A stretch of 64,000 nt of DNA from Bacteroidota bacterium (GCA_026224775.1 JAMFRP010000014.1:82797-146796), one strand, 5' to 3'. Numbered from the stretch's first letter, positions 25,777 through 35,529 are shown. Notes: generated by a model not told the origin, from the sequence alone. Program-made: numbers and translations.

Positions 25777-26148
25777 ATGAATAAATCTGCTAAAAAGATC
25801 GTCATTTTTGATGATGACGAGGACATCCTTTCCATTTGTGTTTATATTTTGGAAGAGCAAGGATGGGAGGTGTATACTTACACAAATTGCAATAATATTG
25901 TTGAACGCATTAGCGAGATACAACCCGATGTTATTTTAATGGATAACTGGATACCTGACGAAGGGGGCATTATTGCTACACAGACATTAAAGAAAGAAGA
26001 ATCATTGCAACAGATACCGGTAATCTACTTTTCGGCTAATAGCGATATCCAATTGCTGGCTGAGCATGCCGGTGCCGATGGTTACCTGGCCAAACCATTT
26101 GACCTGGAAGAACTTGACCGCGTTATTGGAGATGTAATGGTAAAATAA
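25777..26148 (+). CDS. Single-domain response regulator (receiver only)
   Basis: The 123 residues form one CheY-like receiver: acidic pocket FDDDED (11-16), phospho-acceptor Asp56 in VILMDNW, Ser/Thr switch in YFSANSD, and the lysine of AKPF. There is no output domain, so it works by protein contact or phosphotransfer. The ATG at 25777 is preferred to one at 25729 because MNKSAKKIVIFDD is the normal receiver start. No histidine kinase is adjacent. The 279 bases upstream (25498-25776) show nothing recognisable. Confidence 0.9.
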   Translation: MNKSAKKIVIFDDDEDILSICVYILEEQGWEVYTYTNCNNIVERISEIQPDVILMDNWIPDEGGIIATQTLKKEESLQQIPVIYFSANSDIQLLAEHAGADGYLAKPFDLEELDRVIGDVMVK

Positions 26149-26167
26149 AGAACACATATACCAACCA

Positions 26168-26210
26168 CAACAAAAGAGGCTCAACTAAATTAGTTGAGCC
26201 TCTTTTGTTG
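26168..26210. terminator. Perfect bidirectional terminator
   Basis: A 21-bp perfect inverted repeat with a single central base, containing AGAGGCTCAAC and its complement and ending in TTTTG, lies between the receiver gene and the convergent barrel gene. Confidence 0.9.
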
Positions 26211-26225
26211 TGTTATATCAGGCGA

Positions 26226-29132
26226 TTAAAAACCTGGGCCACCGCCCGGCCCACCGCCACCCGGACCGCCGCCGCCTGGACCATTACCATTGTGCCTGAA
26301 ATTATGCATGTGGGAGTCCTGGTCAGGGGCTTTTCCTGCAAATTTCTGTAATCTAATAGTAAGTGTTGCCAGGTAATAACGCGACAAGCGATTAACGTGT
26401 GTTTCTGTATTTGAACTTGCTGTTGAAACATCGGTGAATCCTGTGTTTTGGTTGAATAAGTCATAGGCAGCAATACGTATAGTTGCCCTGTTTTGCTTAA
26501 GAAACCTACGCTCAAGATAAACGTTTAAAATATTCGGATTGGTTGCCCCAACCGAAGTTGCATAACCATAATTGATGGTTTTAGTATAATCATAACTAAA
26601 GGTCCAATCGCCAAAATAATTTTTTCCATTTAGGCCTAATGTCCAGGTGCGAATATTTGATGTGCCTTCTGTTAATGCGTTGTTTATGGAGTTATCGGTA
26701 CGGTTAATAGCATAGTTGGTTAAAAACTGCGCATCTATCACATCTGTGATATCGGTTCTGAATTTTAAACCGGGGGTGAACTGCAAATTCTTAGAGACGT
26801 TTTTCTCCATATCCTGTTTGTAGGTATTAGAGTCGATGCTTGTTAAATATCCAATATTGTTTGCGTAGGTTAAATTACCTATTAATGATAAGGTATATCT
26901 TCTGTTTTCCCATGGCTTGGAATACACAACGCCTGCTGTTGCTGTGTAATACCCGCTTGCATTAAGATATTGCGTTAAAATAGTATTTTGTAAGCGAGGA
27001 TCGGGGGTGTAAGTTTTAGGATAAGTAATGGTATTGGTTACCACATCATTACCAATAGAGGAGAAACTTAAATTTGTAAACAATACGTTTCCTGTATCAA
27101 AGCTGAAAGAATTATATCTAACAGAGAAGTTATTGGTAAACTCTGGCTTAAGATTAGGATTCCCTTCTACCGGATATAAGGCGTTAGAAAAATCTATTAC
27201 CGGCTGTAATTGCTGAAACGTTGGCTGACTGCTGGAGCCGTTATAATTTAAGCTAAACGAGTGGGTACGCGAGAAGTTATAAACGAAACGGGCTGTTGGT
27301 ATAACATCAAAAGTGCTTACATGTGTTTGGAAGCCGGTAAGTGGTGCGTTTCCGTCTAAAACAGCGGGCTGCCCGGAAATACCTAAAGTATAGTTATATT
27401 TCTTTTCAATAAAACGATAGTTCAATCCAAACCTGTTGGTTGTAAATGTATAATTATATTGATTACTTAATGCCGTATCACGATTAAATTCTGAGTAGTA
27501 GGTTAAGGTATCCGTCTCTTTATTATTGGTTGTGATAGCGCGACTATACGCATAATTAAATTCCAGATATGATCTTGATCCAACAGGTAACAAGTATGAA
27601 AATGTAGCGGCGTAGGTGTTAGTGCGGCTATTGGTGTTTATTACCTGGTTAACCGGCGCAGTTGGTGTACCAACGGTATAGTTATACACCGGGTTTTGAT
27701 ACTGGTAATCAGACGCCGATGAAAAGCTTAAGTTAATACTTAAATTATGGCGATGTTTAAATTTGTGATTGTATAACGCTATCAACCCATAGGTTGGCGC
27801 AGAGGAGAACGCGTAAGTGCTATCGGTATAAGCCGAGTAGACAGTTCCGTTCCTTCGGGCTATATTGTTTTCGTTATCATAAGTATTTACACTGGCGTAG
27901 GAAAAAGTTGGTGTAACTTTCAAATAATTGATAGTATCCGGTGTATATTCCATATTCCAGGTAAAGCGGTGGTTAATATCCCTGTCGCTTTCAGTGCTGG
28001 TTTGATTGTTTGTTGTGGGGTTGCCTACCGAGTTGTTGGTTTGCTGAATAATATTATTGGTTAAAACAGTATTATCCGCCACACTATAACTTCCATATAC
28101 GGCAAGGTGTTTGCCCCACTGGTCGCGGAAGTTGAGACCTAATGAATGTGCATCGGTTATCCCGTTTGCAGGTGTTATCAGGCTTCCGCTATTGGCAGAA
28201 CCTCTTGCTGCGTTTCCACGGCCACCGCCGCCAAATCCACCGCCTGCGGGAGCGCCAAACGAAAAGGTATTTACATTGGTATTGTTGATGCTACCCAATA
28301 TAGCTGCTTGCTGATCCCCATTGAAAGTAAACCCGCTTACAGCACCTAAATATCTATTGTCATCAGCTAGGCCCTCGCTTTTTGGCAGCAGATCTTCTCC
28401 GTCGCCACCTGTAGCCTGTAATGTATAACCATAGTTTCTATCTTTTCTTATGGTGATGTTCATGATTTTATCCGGCTCGCCGGTTTTAACTCCGGTCAAA
28501 TTCGCCTGATCTCCATAATCATCAATCATTTGTATATTTTCAACAACATCTGCGGGTAAGTTTTTGGTAATGCTTTGCACATCTCCGCCCATGAAGTCTT
28601 TTCCATTGATGCGTACTTTCGTTACTTGTTTGCCTTGTGTTGTGATATTACCGTTAACGTCAACATCTACGCCGGGTAATTTTTTAATTACATCTTCAAC
28701 AGGCGCATTTACCCGTACCTGGTAATTGCTGGCTTTATATTCTGTTGTATCCTCTTTAAATACTATAGCCTGGCTTGCCACAATATTAACTGTCGCAAGC
28801 GTATTTGTCTCCGCCTTTAAAATGATTGGCTGCAACACCACTGGTTTGGTATCGGCGTCAAAAGTAAAATGCTTGCGTATTGCCTGGTAGCCAATAGATT
28901 TGATACTAAGTGTAAATTTTGTGCCGCCAACAGCAGGAAAATCAAACTTGCCATTAGGATCGGTTGCGGTTAATGAGCTATCACCTTTATCAGAAACAAC
29001 CTTAACAATCGCTCCGGGAACGGATAGTTTGGTAGAATCTATAATTGTTCCGCTTACTTCGCGCCCATTTTGCGCACGTGCGTTAATAAAGAAGAAAAAA
29101 AGAAGTGATAAAGTTAGTAAGGATGACTTCAT
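26226..29132 (-). CDS. Outer-membrane beta-barrel protein with carboxypeptidase-regulatory-like domain
   Basis: The 968 residues have a signal peptide (to INARAQ, about 20), a carboxypeptidase-regulatory-like domain (about 25-105), a plug-like segment (INGKDFMGGDVQSITKNLPADVVENIQMIDDYGDQ, about 170-210) and a large barrel. This is the TonB-receptor-related outer-membrane barrel family common in Bacteroidota. A glycine-rich stretch follows the plug (about 295-310) and the C-terminus ends in a GPGGGGPGGG-type tail instead of the usual aromatic barrel end. The ligand is unknown. Confidence 0.87.
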   Translation of the reverse strand: MKSSLLTLSLLFFFFINARAQNGREVSGTIIDSTKLSVPGAIVKVVSDKGDSSLTATDPNGKFDFPAVGGTKFTLSIKSIGYQAIRKHFTFDADTKPVVLQPIILKAETNTLATVNIVASQAIVFKEDTTEYKASNYQVRVNAPVEDVIKKLPGVDVDVNGNITTQGKQVTKVRINGKDFMGGDVQSITKNLPADVVENIQMIDDYGDQANLTGVKTGEPDKIMNITIRKDRNYGYTLQATGGDGEDLLPKSEGLADDNRYLGAVSGFTFNGDQQAAILGSINNTNVNTFSFGAPAGGGFGGGGRGNAARGSANSGSLITPANGITDAHSLGLNFRDQWGKHLAVYGSYSVADNTVLTNNIIQQTNNSVGNPTTNNQTSTESDRDINHRFTWNMEYTPDTINYLKVTPTFSYASVNTYDNENNIARRNGTVYSAYTDSTYAFSSAPTYGLIALYNHKFKHRHNLSINLSFSSASDYQYQNPVYNYTVGTPTAPVNQVINTNSRTNTYAATFSYLLPVGSRSYLEFNYAYSRAITTNNKETDTLTYYSEFNRDTALSNQYNYTFTTNRFGLNYRFIEKKYNYTLGISGQPAVLDGNAPLTGFQTHVSTFDVIPTARFVYNFSRTHSFSLNYNGSSSQPTFQQLQPVIDFSNALYPVEGNPNLKPEFTNNFSVRYNSFSFDTGNVLFTNLSFSSIGNDVVTNTITYPKTYTPDPRLQNTILTQYLNASGYYTATAGVVYSKPWENRRYTLSLIGNLTYANNIGYLTSIDSNTYKQDMEKNVSKNLQFTPGLKFRTDITDVIDAQFLTNYAINRTDNSINNALTEGTSNIRTWTLGLNGKNYFGDWTFSYDYTKTINYGYATSVGATNPNILNVYLERRFLKQNRATIRIAAYDLFNQNTGFTDVSTASSNTETHVNRLSRYYLATLTIRLQKFAGKAPDQDSHMHNFRHNGNGPGGGGPGGGGPGGGPGF

Positions 29133-29238
29133 AAGTTAAATAATATTCATTGAGTTGTATTAATACAACTGTACGACACAAAGGTTGTATTTTAATATTA
29201 TAATTGATTAATAATCATAGCATTGTTACACATAAAAA

Positions 29239-29271
29239 CAAAAAAAGGGGCAGGATATTATCCAGCCCCTT
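29239..29271 (-). terminator. Terminator of the collagen-like lipoprotein gene
   Basis: AAGGGGC and GCCCCTT flank an inner GGAT...ATCC pair. Read on the minus strand, the hairpin is followed by seven T residues. Confidence 0.8.
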
Positions 29272-29290
29272 AAACAAATATTATTGAATA

Positions 29291-30073
29291 TTAGTTACTT
29301 AAATGTAGGTATGATGTTACGCTTGATAAGCTGTTAACATCTAGCCCCGGGTGTGTTATTGACAAACTGGTAAGCGATGTACCAGGTATAACAATTACTC
29401 TCAAATCTGCAGTGTTGATAATATTATTACTGCTCTCCAGGGTTATAGACCCAACCTGATAAGAGAAAAGGCTTATTGTAAGACCTGCGTTATTATTGAA
29501 TGGCAATGGGTAGTAAGCGCCAGAACTACCGGTTGGCCTGTAATACACTAATACTACGCCCTCATCAAGAACTGATTGAGTGATGGCAGCAATACTAAAG
29601 TTTGTTGGTGTTGAAAAAATGCTTTGACCAGTTAGCACATAACTTGATGCGCCCGGACCTGTTGCGCCGGTTGCACCAGTAGCTCCTGCTGAACCCGCAG
29701 ATCCTGCCGAACCCGCAGCGCCCGTTGCTCCGGTAGCTCCGTTGCTTCCATTGGCACCCGTAGCGCCGGTTGCACCTGCGGAACCATTACTTCCATTGGC
29801 ACCTGTTGCGCCTGTTACACCGTTACTACCTGTTGCTCCGGTAGTACCAGTTGCACCAGTACTTCCTGTTGCCCCTGTTGTACCAGCACCTGTTGCTCCG
29901 GTAGCGCCGGTATTTCCGGTTACACCTTGTGCCCCAACACCTGGACCAGTCGCTCCGGTTGCTCCGGTTACGCCAGCATCTCCCTGTGGGCCGGGAGTTT
30001 TGTCTTTACGACATGCACTTATTGTGAATGCAATTACAAATAAGATTGATAAAGTAAGTTTTAGTTTTTTCAT
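29291..30073 (-). CDS. Collagen-like triple-helix-repeat lipoprotein
   Basis: The 260 residues have a signal ending in a lipobox, ISAC (Cys21), so the protein is probably a surface or periplasmic lipoprotein. Residues about 31-142 are Gly-X-Y triplets, dominated by GAT and GPx, with a few interruptions such as GAGTTGATG. The C-terminal 115 residues ([19 protein letters not shown]...) form a beta-rich globular domain. Threonine in the Y position is typical of bacterial collagen-like proteins, where it may be glycosylated. The function is unknown; adhesion or biofilm is a guess. Confidence 0.85.
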   Translation of the reverse strand: MKKLKLTLSILFVIAFTISACRKDKTPGPQGDAGVTGATGATGPGVGAQGVTGNTGATGATGAGTTGATGSTGATGTTGATGSNGVTGATGANGSNGSAGATGATGANGSNGATGATGAAGSAGSAGSAGATGATGATGPGASSYVLTGQSIFSTPTNFSIAAITQSVLDEGVVLVYYRPTGSSGAYYPLPFNNNAGLTISLFSYQVGSITLESSNNIINTADLRVIVIPGTSLTSLSITHPGLDVNSLSSVTSYLHLSN

Positions 30074-30256
30074 AGCTCTAATTGTGGCTTAATGAGCTGT
30101 TCTACGAGAAACGATTCAATTAGTTACAATTTTTTAATATAGATTAAAAAAAGAACAAAGTTTTCCACAGAAATTTTAACATTTGTTTGAAATAGATTTC
30201 TCGTCGGTTGAAACACTTAGCTATGTTTTTCGTTAGTGTAAATAAAACATTAACTT

Positions 30257-30529
30257 ATGAACAACATTAGTGGAAACCTGCATTCCCGTGTGCATAACTG
30301 GATAGACAGTATTGGTTTCAGGCTAAACACCTCGCAAACTAATAGAAAAAGCAATATCACTACTAACCACTATTTTTTTGAAACCTTTAATTTTTTTGAG
30401 CGCGCGAAAAATAATGATTTACAGCATTCAAAATTTTTATGCTTTGATATGTATGGCGAAAAAATAAATGTTCGTTCACTGCTGGATTTGCAAACCGCGT
30501 TCTTTGAAAATATAAGCCAGTTAAAGTAA
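30257..30529 (+). CDS. Hypothetical protein, 90 residues
   Basis: I do not recognise a family. The protein has no signal or membrane helix, is rich in Asn and Phe (HYFFETFNFFERAKNND) and ends in a predicted helix (LLDLQTAFFENISQLK). The ATG at 30257 follows an A-rich leader and the frame is not a shadow of another gene. It lies between convergent or divergent neighbours with 27 bases to the next stop. It is probably a real small gene, but conservation is not known. Confidence 0.5.
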   Translation: MNNISGNLHSRVHNWIDSIGFRLNTSQTNRKSNITTNHYFFETFNFFERAKNNDLQHSKFLCFDMYGEKINVRSLLDLQTAFFENISQLK

Positions 30530-30557
30530 ACGGTTGGGGTATATGGGCCGTTTTAAT

Positions 30558-31802
30558 CTAAATTCTTCTTTTTAAAGTAAGTATAATATTATCATACTTG
30601 TTATCGTGATATACTTCAAGCAATAAACTGCGCCCATCTTTTGATTTAAAAATAGTATCAATATCCTCTAAACTCATTTTTGAAACAGGCGACAGGTTAA
30701 TTGTTACAATTTCGTCACCCTTTTCCAATCCAACCTCATCTGCCGGCGATCCTGGTTCAACTCTGCTTATAATAACATGTTTATAACCGTCTCCATCTGA
30801 ATAGTATTCCAGCCCGCTCATATCGTGTTCAAAGGGCTCTTTATACAATGACCCGGGTTTTAAGTACAATGCATTATCCGGATAATCAAAAATAACCCTA
30901 AATTTTTTAAGCATCCCAATGCCAAGATTTCCATCTCGTGGTATCGTGGTTTCCACTTGTTTCTTTGTGTCATCCGGGAATGATGCCAATACATTCTTAA
31001 CTTTATATTTTCCAATTTGTATTTCATCTATACGGCTTAAATAACCATCAATAGGGCCATTTAACCCAATCCCTAAATTAGCCGCTATAAATGCTTTAGG
31101 TAAACCATTATTCTTAACCATATTCTCAATTGATACGGGGTGGCCCGCTCCTATATCAATAATTAATTTACTATCTGTTTTTTTTCCATTCGGGAGTGTT
31201 ATAGTAGCATGCAGATATGGTTTTCGATCTTCAATGGTTATAGGAATTTTATTCCCCTTTCTAAACGGATGCAGATCAGCTGGTCGGCATATATTAAGCG
31301 TGCTGTCACTAAAATCAATACCAATAGCAAGATTGTCAAAAAACTCATATCCCAATAAGCCATCAATAGGCATACCGGCATAGTTGGAAAGGTTAAAGTG
31401 ATCTTTTTTTAATATCGCCGCGTTTACATCATGGCTTACCAAACCCGGAATCTGAACATTAAGTGCCGCCGTTATATATGCCTCTGCATCATCTCCCTCT
31501 CCTAATCCGGCTATTTTTACAATTCTTTTTGATTTTAGATTGATTGAGTCAACCAAATCCGGCTCTGTAATTATCATCAAACCAACGCCGGTATCTAAAA
31601 CAAAGTTAAATGGCCCTTTATCATTTATATTCAGCTTTATAACAATCATATTCCGAACTAGCTGAAAAGGGATTTTTATATGCTTTCGATCTTGGGGCAG
31701 ATCGAAGTACTGGGCATGTGCAGATGAAAAGAAAAAAACAAAAATAAATATGGGCATTAACAAATGCACCCGCTTTAATTTATTTAAGACATTGCTTGAC
31801 AT
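30558..31802 (-). CDS. Retropepsin-like aspartyl protease with PDZ domain
   Basis: The 414 residues have a signal peptide (to SSAHAQ, about 31), then two aspartyl-protease-like halves. The first has FNFVLDTGVGL with a clear DTG (70-72). The second has LIIDIGAGHP, where DIG replaces DTG at about 216-218. A C-terminal PDZ domain (about 320-410) contains ISRVEPGSPADEVGLEKGDEIVTIN. This architecture is common in Bacteroidota. It is probably periplasmic or surface-located; the target is unknown. Confidence 0.87.
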   Translation of the reverse strand: MSSNVLNKLKRVHLLMPIFIFVFFFSSAHAQYFDLPQDRKHIKIPFQLVRNMIVIKLNINDKGPFNFVLDTGVGLMIITEPDLVDSINLKSKRIVKIAGLGEGDDAEAYITAALNVQIPGLVSHDVNAAILKKDHFNLSNYAGMPIDGLLGYEFFDNLAIGIDFSDSTLNICRPADLHPFRKGNKIPITIEDRKPYLHATITLPNGKKTDSKLIIDIGAGHPVSIENMVKNNGLPKAFIAANLGIGLNGPIDGYLSRIDEIQIGKYKVKNVLASFPDDTKKQVETTIPRDGNLGIGMLKKFRVIFDYPDNALYLKPGSLYKEPFEHDMSGLEYYSDGDGYKHVIISRVEPGSPADEVGLEKGDEIVTINLSPVSKMSLEDIDTIFKSKDGRSLLLEVYHDNKYDNIILTLKRRI

Positions 31803-31914
31803 GTATTATAATTGGTTAATTAAATCTACAAAAATAGACTGTTAAAACACAATGATGTTACACTCCAAGATAATGAATAGCCCCGACAACTCGGTTATAA
31901 GGACAAGTATTAGC

Positions 31915-32895
31915 TTAACCGGGATTTTTCAAATTGTCTTTTATGTCGGGATGCTGAGCCGGTAGTTTTGTAACTACCATTTCAATCTCGGTTTGTTTTA
32001 TGGCCACAGCATACTCTGCCGGTTCAATCTTACTCCCCATTGCTTCCGCATAAACCTGAGTAAACTCTGCACCTATATATAAGATAGCCGAAGTATAATA
32101 TATCCATGTAAGTATTACTATGATTGAGCCCGCAGCCCCGTAAGCGGAACTATTAGCAAAGTATTGAATATATTGCCCGATTAAATATTGCCCCAGCATA
32201 AATAGCAAGGCGGTAAATATTGCCCCCGACCTCACATCCCTCCATGAAATTTTAACATCGGGAAGCACTTTAAATATAATAGCAAAAAGCGTAGTAATTA
32301 CTATAAACGTAATAGCAAGGTTAACAACATATATTATAATATGTACACCCGGAAAAAAATACTGTATTTTATTGCTCAAAGCAGAAATCAATATATTTAC
32401 AATAAGCGATACAACTAACAAAAAACCAAGGCTACCGATAAGCGAGAACGATAAGAACCTGTTCTGTATTAATTTTAACCATCCTTTTTTAGGTTTAGCC
32501 TTAACCCGCCAAATGATATTTAAGGAATCTTGTATTTCGACGAACATACTGCTGGCGCCTATCAATAATACAATAACGCCTGAAACTAATGCCGGACCAC
32601 TTTTGCTGTGTATGCCATAATTTTTAATAATATCTTTTATTTGGATGGATGCCTGTACACCCATATAATGTTGTACTTGTACATATAACAAATCCCGGTT
32701 TGTAGGATCTCTTAAAAATAGTCCGATGAGCGCCAGTACCAGTACTAATAAAGGCGCGATAGAAAATATGGTATAATATGCCAGCGAAGCACTTAGTTTA
32801 AGCCCATTATCATTAATAAAGCCCATAAATGTGGCCATAATTATTTTCCACCACCGCTTTAAGTATGCTTTTCTTAAAATCTTCATGCGTATCAA
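31915..32895 (-). CDS. YihY/BrkB-family inner-membrane protein
   Basis: The 326 residues have six hydrophobic helices and the family start AYLKRWWKIIMATFMGFINDNGLKLSASLAYYTIFSIAPLLVLVLALIG. The family was once misnamed ribonuclease BN; its true role is unsettled. The ATG three codons later (MKILRK) is an equally good start. Confidence 0.9.
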   Translation of the reverse strand: MIRMKILRKAYLKRWWKIIMATFMGFINDNGLKLSASLAYYTIFSIAPLLVLVLALIGLFLRDPTNRDLLYVQVQHYMGVQASIQIKDIIKNYGIHSKSGPALVSGVIVLLIGASSMFVEIQDSLNIIWRVKAKPKKGWLKLIQNRFLSFSLIGSLGFLLVVSLIVNILISALSNKIQYFFPGVHIIIYVVNLAITFIVITTLFAIIFKVLPDVKISWRDVRSGAIFTALLFMLGQYLIGQYIQYFANSSAYGAAGSIIVILTWIYYTSAILYIGAEFTQVYAEAMGSKIEPAEYAVAIKQTEIEMVVTKLPAQHPDIKDNLKNPG

Positions 32896-33003
32896 ATATA
32901 TTTGTAATAAAGGGTATATATGCTTTATTATGATAGCTTTATGTAATAAAACACGTCGCGTATAATAACCACACTTAGTACTAAACTTTAAATCATTAAC
33001 GCC

Positions 33004-33585
33004 ATGATAAAAAAGGTGCTTTTTTTGAGCAAACTACTAATACTTATCCCTTTTGCTTTATTCCTTAGCAATTTTAGTGCCTTAGCACAAAAAACTAACG
33101 TTTGGATAGTAAACAACGCCGAGAAGGCTAAAGGAATAGATGCATTATCAGACACTGGTAAAGAGCGGGCAATTGCCCTGTTTAAAGCACTTAAGCATGA
33201 GGGTGTGCAGGTTATTTATATCACCCCTAAAAAAATATCGGCAGAAACCGTGGAGCCCTTGGCTATGCGAGATAAGATTTTACCCCGTGTATATACTGAT
33301 AGCGTACAAAAGTTCGCGCAAATTATAAAGCTGAACTTTATTGGCAAAAATGTGCTGATAGTGGCTAATTACGATACAATTATTCCGTTAATATCGGCAC
33401 TGGGTGGCGATACACCGTTTGACGAACTGGATAAAGGGGATCACGACCAATTATTTTGCCTAACCATAAAAAGCACTGGCGATGTAGACTGCACCGTGCG
33501 GTATTACGGCAAAAAGCATCACGTGAACGAGATACCTCAAAGTTATATTTTAGATAATTATTCGCAGGGAATACCGGGGCGATAG
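33004..33585 (+). CDS. Histidine-phosphatase-fold protein lacking the catalytic histidines
   Basis: The 193 residues have a signal peptide (to SALAQ, about 29) followed by a phosphoglycerate-mutase-like pattern. Where family members read RHAEK, this one reads NNAEK (37-41), so both the arginine and the phosphorylated histidine are lost. The later GHS/GHN-type motif reads VANYDT near 121-126, so the second histidine is also lost. The fold markers (LSDTGKERA, ISALGG) remain. It is probably an exported pseudoenzyme, not an active phosphatase. Confidence 0.75.
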   Translation: MIKKVLFLSKLLILIPFALFLSNFSALAQKTNVWIVNNAEKAKGIDALSDTGKERAIALFKALKHEGVQVIYITPKKISAETVEPLAMRDKILPRVYTDSVQKFAQIIKLNFIGKNVLIVANYDTIIPLISALGGDTPFDELDKGDHDQLFCLTIKSTGDVDCTVRYYGKKHHVNEIPQSYILDNYSQGIPGR

Positions 33586-33588
33586 TAA

Positions 33589-34284
33589 TTAGAGATCAGA
33601 AAAGGGAACATCAAGCAGTTCATAATTTTTCCATCCTTTAAAATCAAAATGCCACCACTCGGTTGGTAATTCGGTAAACCCATGTGCTGTCATAACCTTT
33701 TTTAACAGTGCACGATTTGCGATCTCCTGTTTTGGTAAATCAGTATTATTTGATGCTGCTTTTTTGCTAAAACTGTCGAACCCGGTTGGCATATCCAGTT
33801 CTTTACCTGTTTTCAGGTCTATCAAACTTAAATCAATGGCGCATCCGCGGTTGTGTTTAGAGCCTTTTGCCGGATCCGCAACAAAATCAGTATCGCGTAT
33901 CAGGTTATAAAACTTCACGGTAACCGCATATGGGCGATAAGCATCATAAATTTTCAAGCCCAGCCCCTGAAGTTTTAATGCCGCCTCAACTTCTTTTAAT
34001 GCAAGCACAACCGGTAGCCTTGCATAAGCTTTTGCCTGCGGATACATTTTTTGATGTGCAAAGTTGTTGTTTGTGGCATAACGAATGTCCAGCACAATAC
34101 CTGGTATATATTTTTTTATTTCTACGAGACGTTTTTCTGAATCAGCTTTAATTTCGTTTTGATAAGCCACATTTGTACTTATTAATAATGCATGGCTGTA
34201 AAGCTGTACCTGCGCGGTTGTTTTACTTATCCCCAAGATGCTTATTACTATTGATATTAAAACAAACCGAACTATGCGCCTCAT
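33589..34284 (-). CDS. M15-family D-Ala-D-Ala dipeptidase (VanX/DdpX-like)
   Basis: Zinc peptidase cleaving D-alanyl-D-alanine. The 231 residues have a signal peptide (to KTTAQ, about 25), the zinc motif SKHNRGCAIDLSL (His and Asp), and EWWHFDF (catalytic Glu and third ligand His), the VanX triad. An exported enzyme suggests peptidoglycan-derived dipeptide recycling, not vancomycin resistance; no vanH or vanA gene is present. It follows ald closely on the same strand, so D-Ala from the dipeptide may feed alanine metabolism. Confidence 0.9.
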   Translation of the reverse strand: MRRIVRFVLISIVISILGISKTTAQVQLYSHALLISTNVAYQNEIKADSEKRLVEIKKYIPGIVLDIRYATNNNFAHQKMYPQAKAYARLPVVLALKEVEAALKLQGLGLKIYDAYRPYAVTVKFYNLIRDTDFVADPAKGSKHNRGCAIDLSLIDLKTGKELDMPTGFDSFSKKAASNNTDLPKQEIANRALLKKVMTAHGFTELPTEWWHFDFKGWKNYELLDVPFSDL

Positions 34285-34302
34285 ATTTTTTATATAGCTT
34301 AA

Positions 34303-35529
34303 CTATCTATGTGAAACGATAAGCAGATCAAGGTCCTTAGTCGGAATAGAGAACCGCTCGCCAATATATTTACTGGTTAAATGGCCCTGGTAAATATATA
34401 CGGCATTACGCACGCCAGCATTTTGCCATATCACATTTTTAAGACCACCTTGCTCGCCGATGTCCAACAAAATAGGGGCGAAAATATTAGTTAAAGCATA
34501 AGTAGCGGTACGGGCAACCCGGGATGCTATGTTTGGTACGCAATAATGGATCACGTCATACTTGCGGAAAACCGGATGAGTATGGTTTGTGATCTCGGAT
34601 GTTTCAAAACAACCACCCTGGTCAATACTTACATCAATAATTACCGAATCGCGTTTCATTTTACTAACCGTTGTTTCTGATATGATGCAAGGGCTGCGGC
34701 CGTCTTCGGCCCGCATGGCGCCTATGGCTACATCGCAAGTGGTAATGGCTTTTTCTAAAACTATAGGCTGCACTACAGAGGTAAATATCCGTGTACCAAT
34801 ATTATTTTGCAGACGACGAAGTTTATAAATTGATGGATCAAACACCTTTACCTCGGCTCCTAACGATATGGCAGTTCGGGCAGCGTATTCGCCTACTGTA
34901 CCGGCACCTAATATTACAATTTCGGTTGGTGGTACACCGGTAATACCGCCTAGCATCAACCCCTTGCCTTCAAAAACATTGCTCAGGTATTCAGCGGCTA
35001 TTAATATGGATGTTGCGCCAACAATCTCGCTCATGGCTCGCACAACTGTTAATGATCCGCCCTCGTCCTGTAAATGCTCAAAGCAAAGCGCGGTAATTTT
35101 TTTATTAAGCAAGGCCTGTAAACAATCCGGCCTTAGTGTCGAGAGCTGTAGAGCAGATATTAGGATTTGTCCGGGTTTCATCATTTCAATTTCGCTTAGC
35201 GTAGGCGGAGCTATTTTGATGATGATATCAGCTTCGTAAATTTTTCGGGTATCGTGAACAATTAAGGCCCCTTGTTCGCTATAATCTTTATCCGAAAAAT
35301 TAGCGGCTTGCCCGGCATTGCTTTCCAGCATTACATTATGCCCATTGTTTACCAATAGCGCAACGGACAAAGGCGTAAGCGGAATACGATTTTCCTGGAA
35401 GGAAACTTCTTTTGGGATACCTATGTATAATTGATTTTTTTGAGCCTTAACCTCCAACATCGACTCCTGCGGCTGCATCATTGCCTGCTTGGCAATATCA
35501 GAAAACCCACTGTATTTCCCTGAACTCAT
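34303..35529 (-). CDS. ald: Alanine dehydrogenase
   Basis: NAD-dependent oxidative deamination of L-alanine to pyruvate and ammonia. The 408 residues have the N-terminal catalytic part GIPKEVSFQENRIPLTP, the NAD-binding VILGAGTVGEYAARTAISLGAEVKVFD, and VPNIASRVARTATYALTN, which corresponds to the conserved VPN...TST segment. The 40-residue N-terminal extension before IGIPKE is typical of the Bacteroidota form. It lies between tsaE and the VanX-like gene in one run. Confidence 0.88.
   Translation of the reverse strand: MSSGKYSGFSDIAKQAMMQPQESMLEVKAQKNQLYIGIPKEVSFQENRIPLTPLSVALLVNNGHNVMLESNAGQAANFSDKDYSEQGALIVHDTRKIYEADIIIKIAPPTLSEIEMMKPGQILISALQLSTLRPDCLQALLNKKITALCFEHLQDEGGSLTVVRAMSEIVGATSILIAAEYLSNVFEGKGLMLGGITGVPPTEIVILGAGTVGEYAARTAISLGAEVKVFDPSIYKLRRLQNNIGTRIFTSVVQPIVLEKAITTCDVAIGAMRAEDGRSPCIISETTVSKMKRDSVIIDVSIDQGGCFETSEITNHTHPVFRKYDVIHYCVPNIASRVARTATYALTNIFAPILLDIGEQGGLKNVIWQNAGVRNAVYIYQGHLTSKYIGERFSIPTKDLDLLIVSHR

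Noticed and set aside
29742..30092. A 116-residue proline-alanine-valine-rich frame on the plus strand
   Set aside because: It is the antisense shadow of the Gly-X-Y repeat of the collagen-like lipoprotein gene.
33589..35529. Vancomycin-resistance cluster
   Set aside because: The VanX-like dipeptidase has a signal peptide and lies beside alanine dehydrogenase. No vanH or vanA ligase gene is present, so dipeptide recycling is the better reading.
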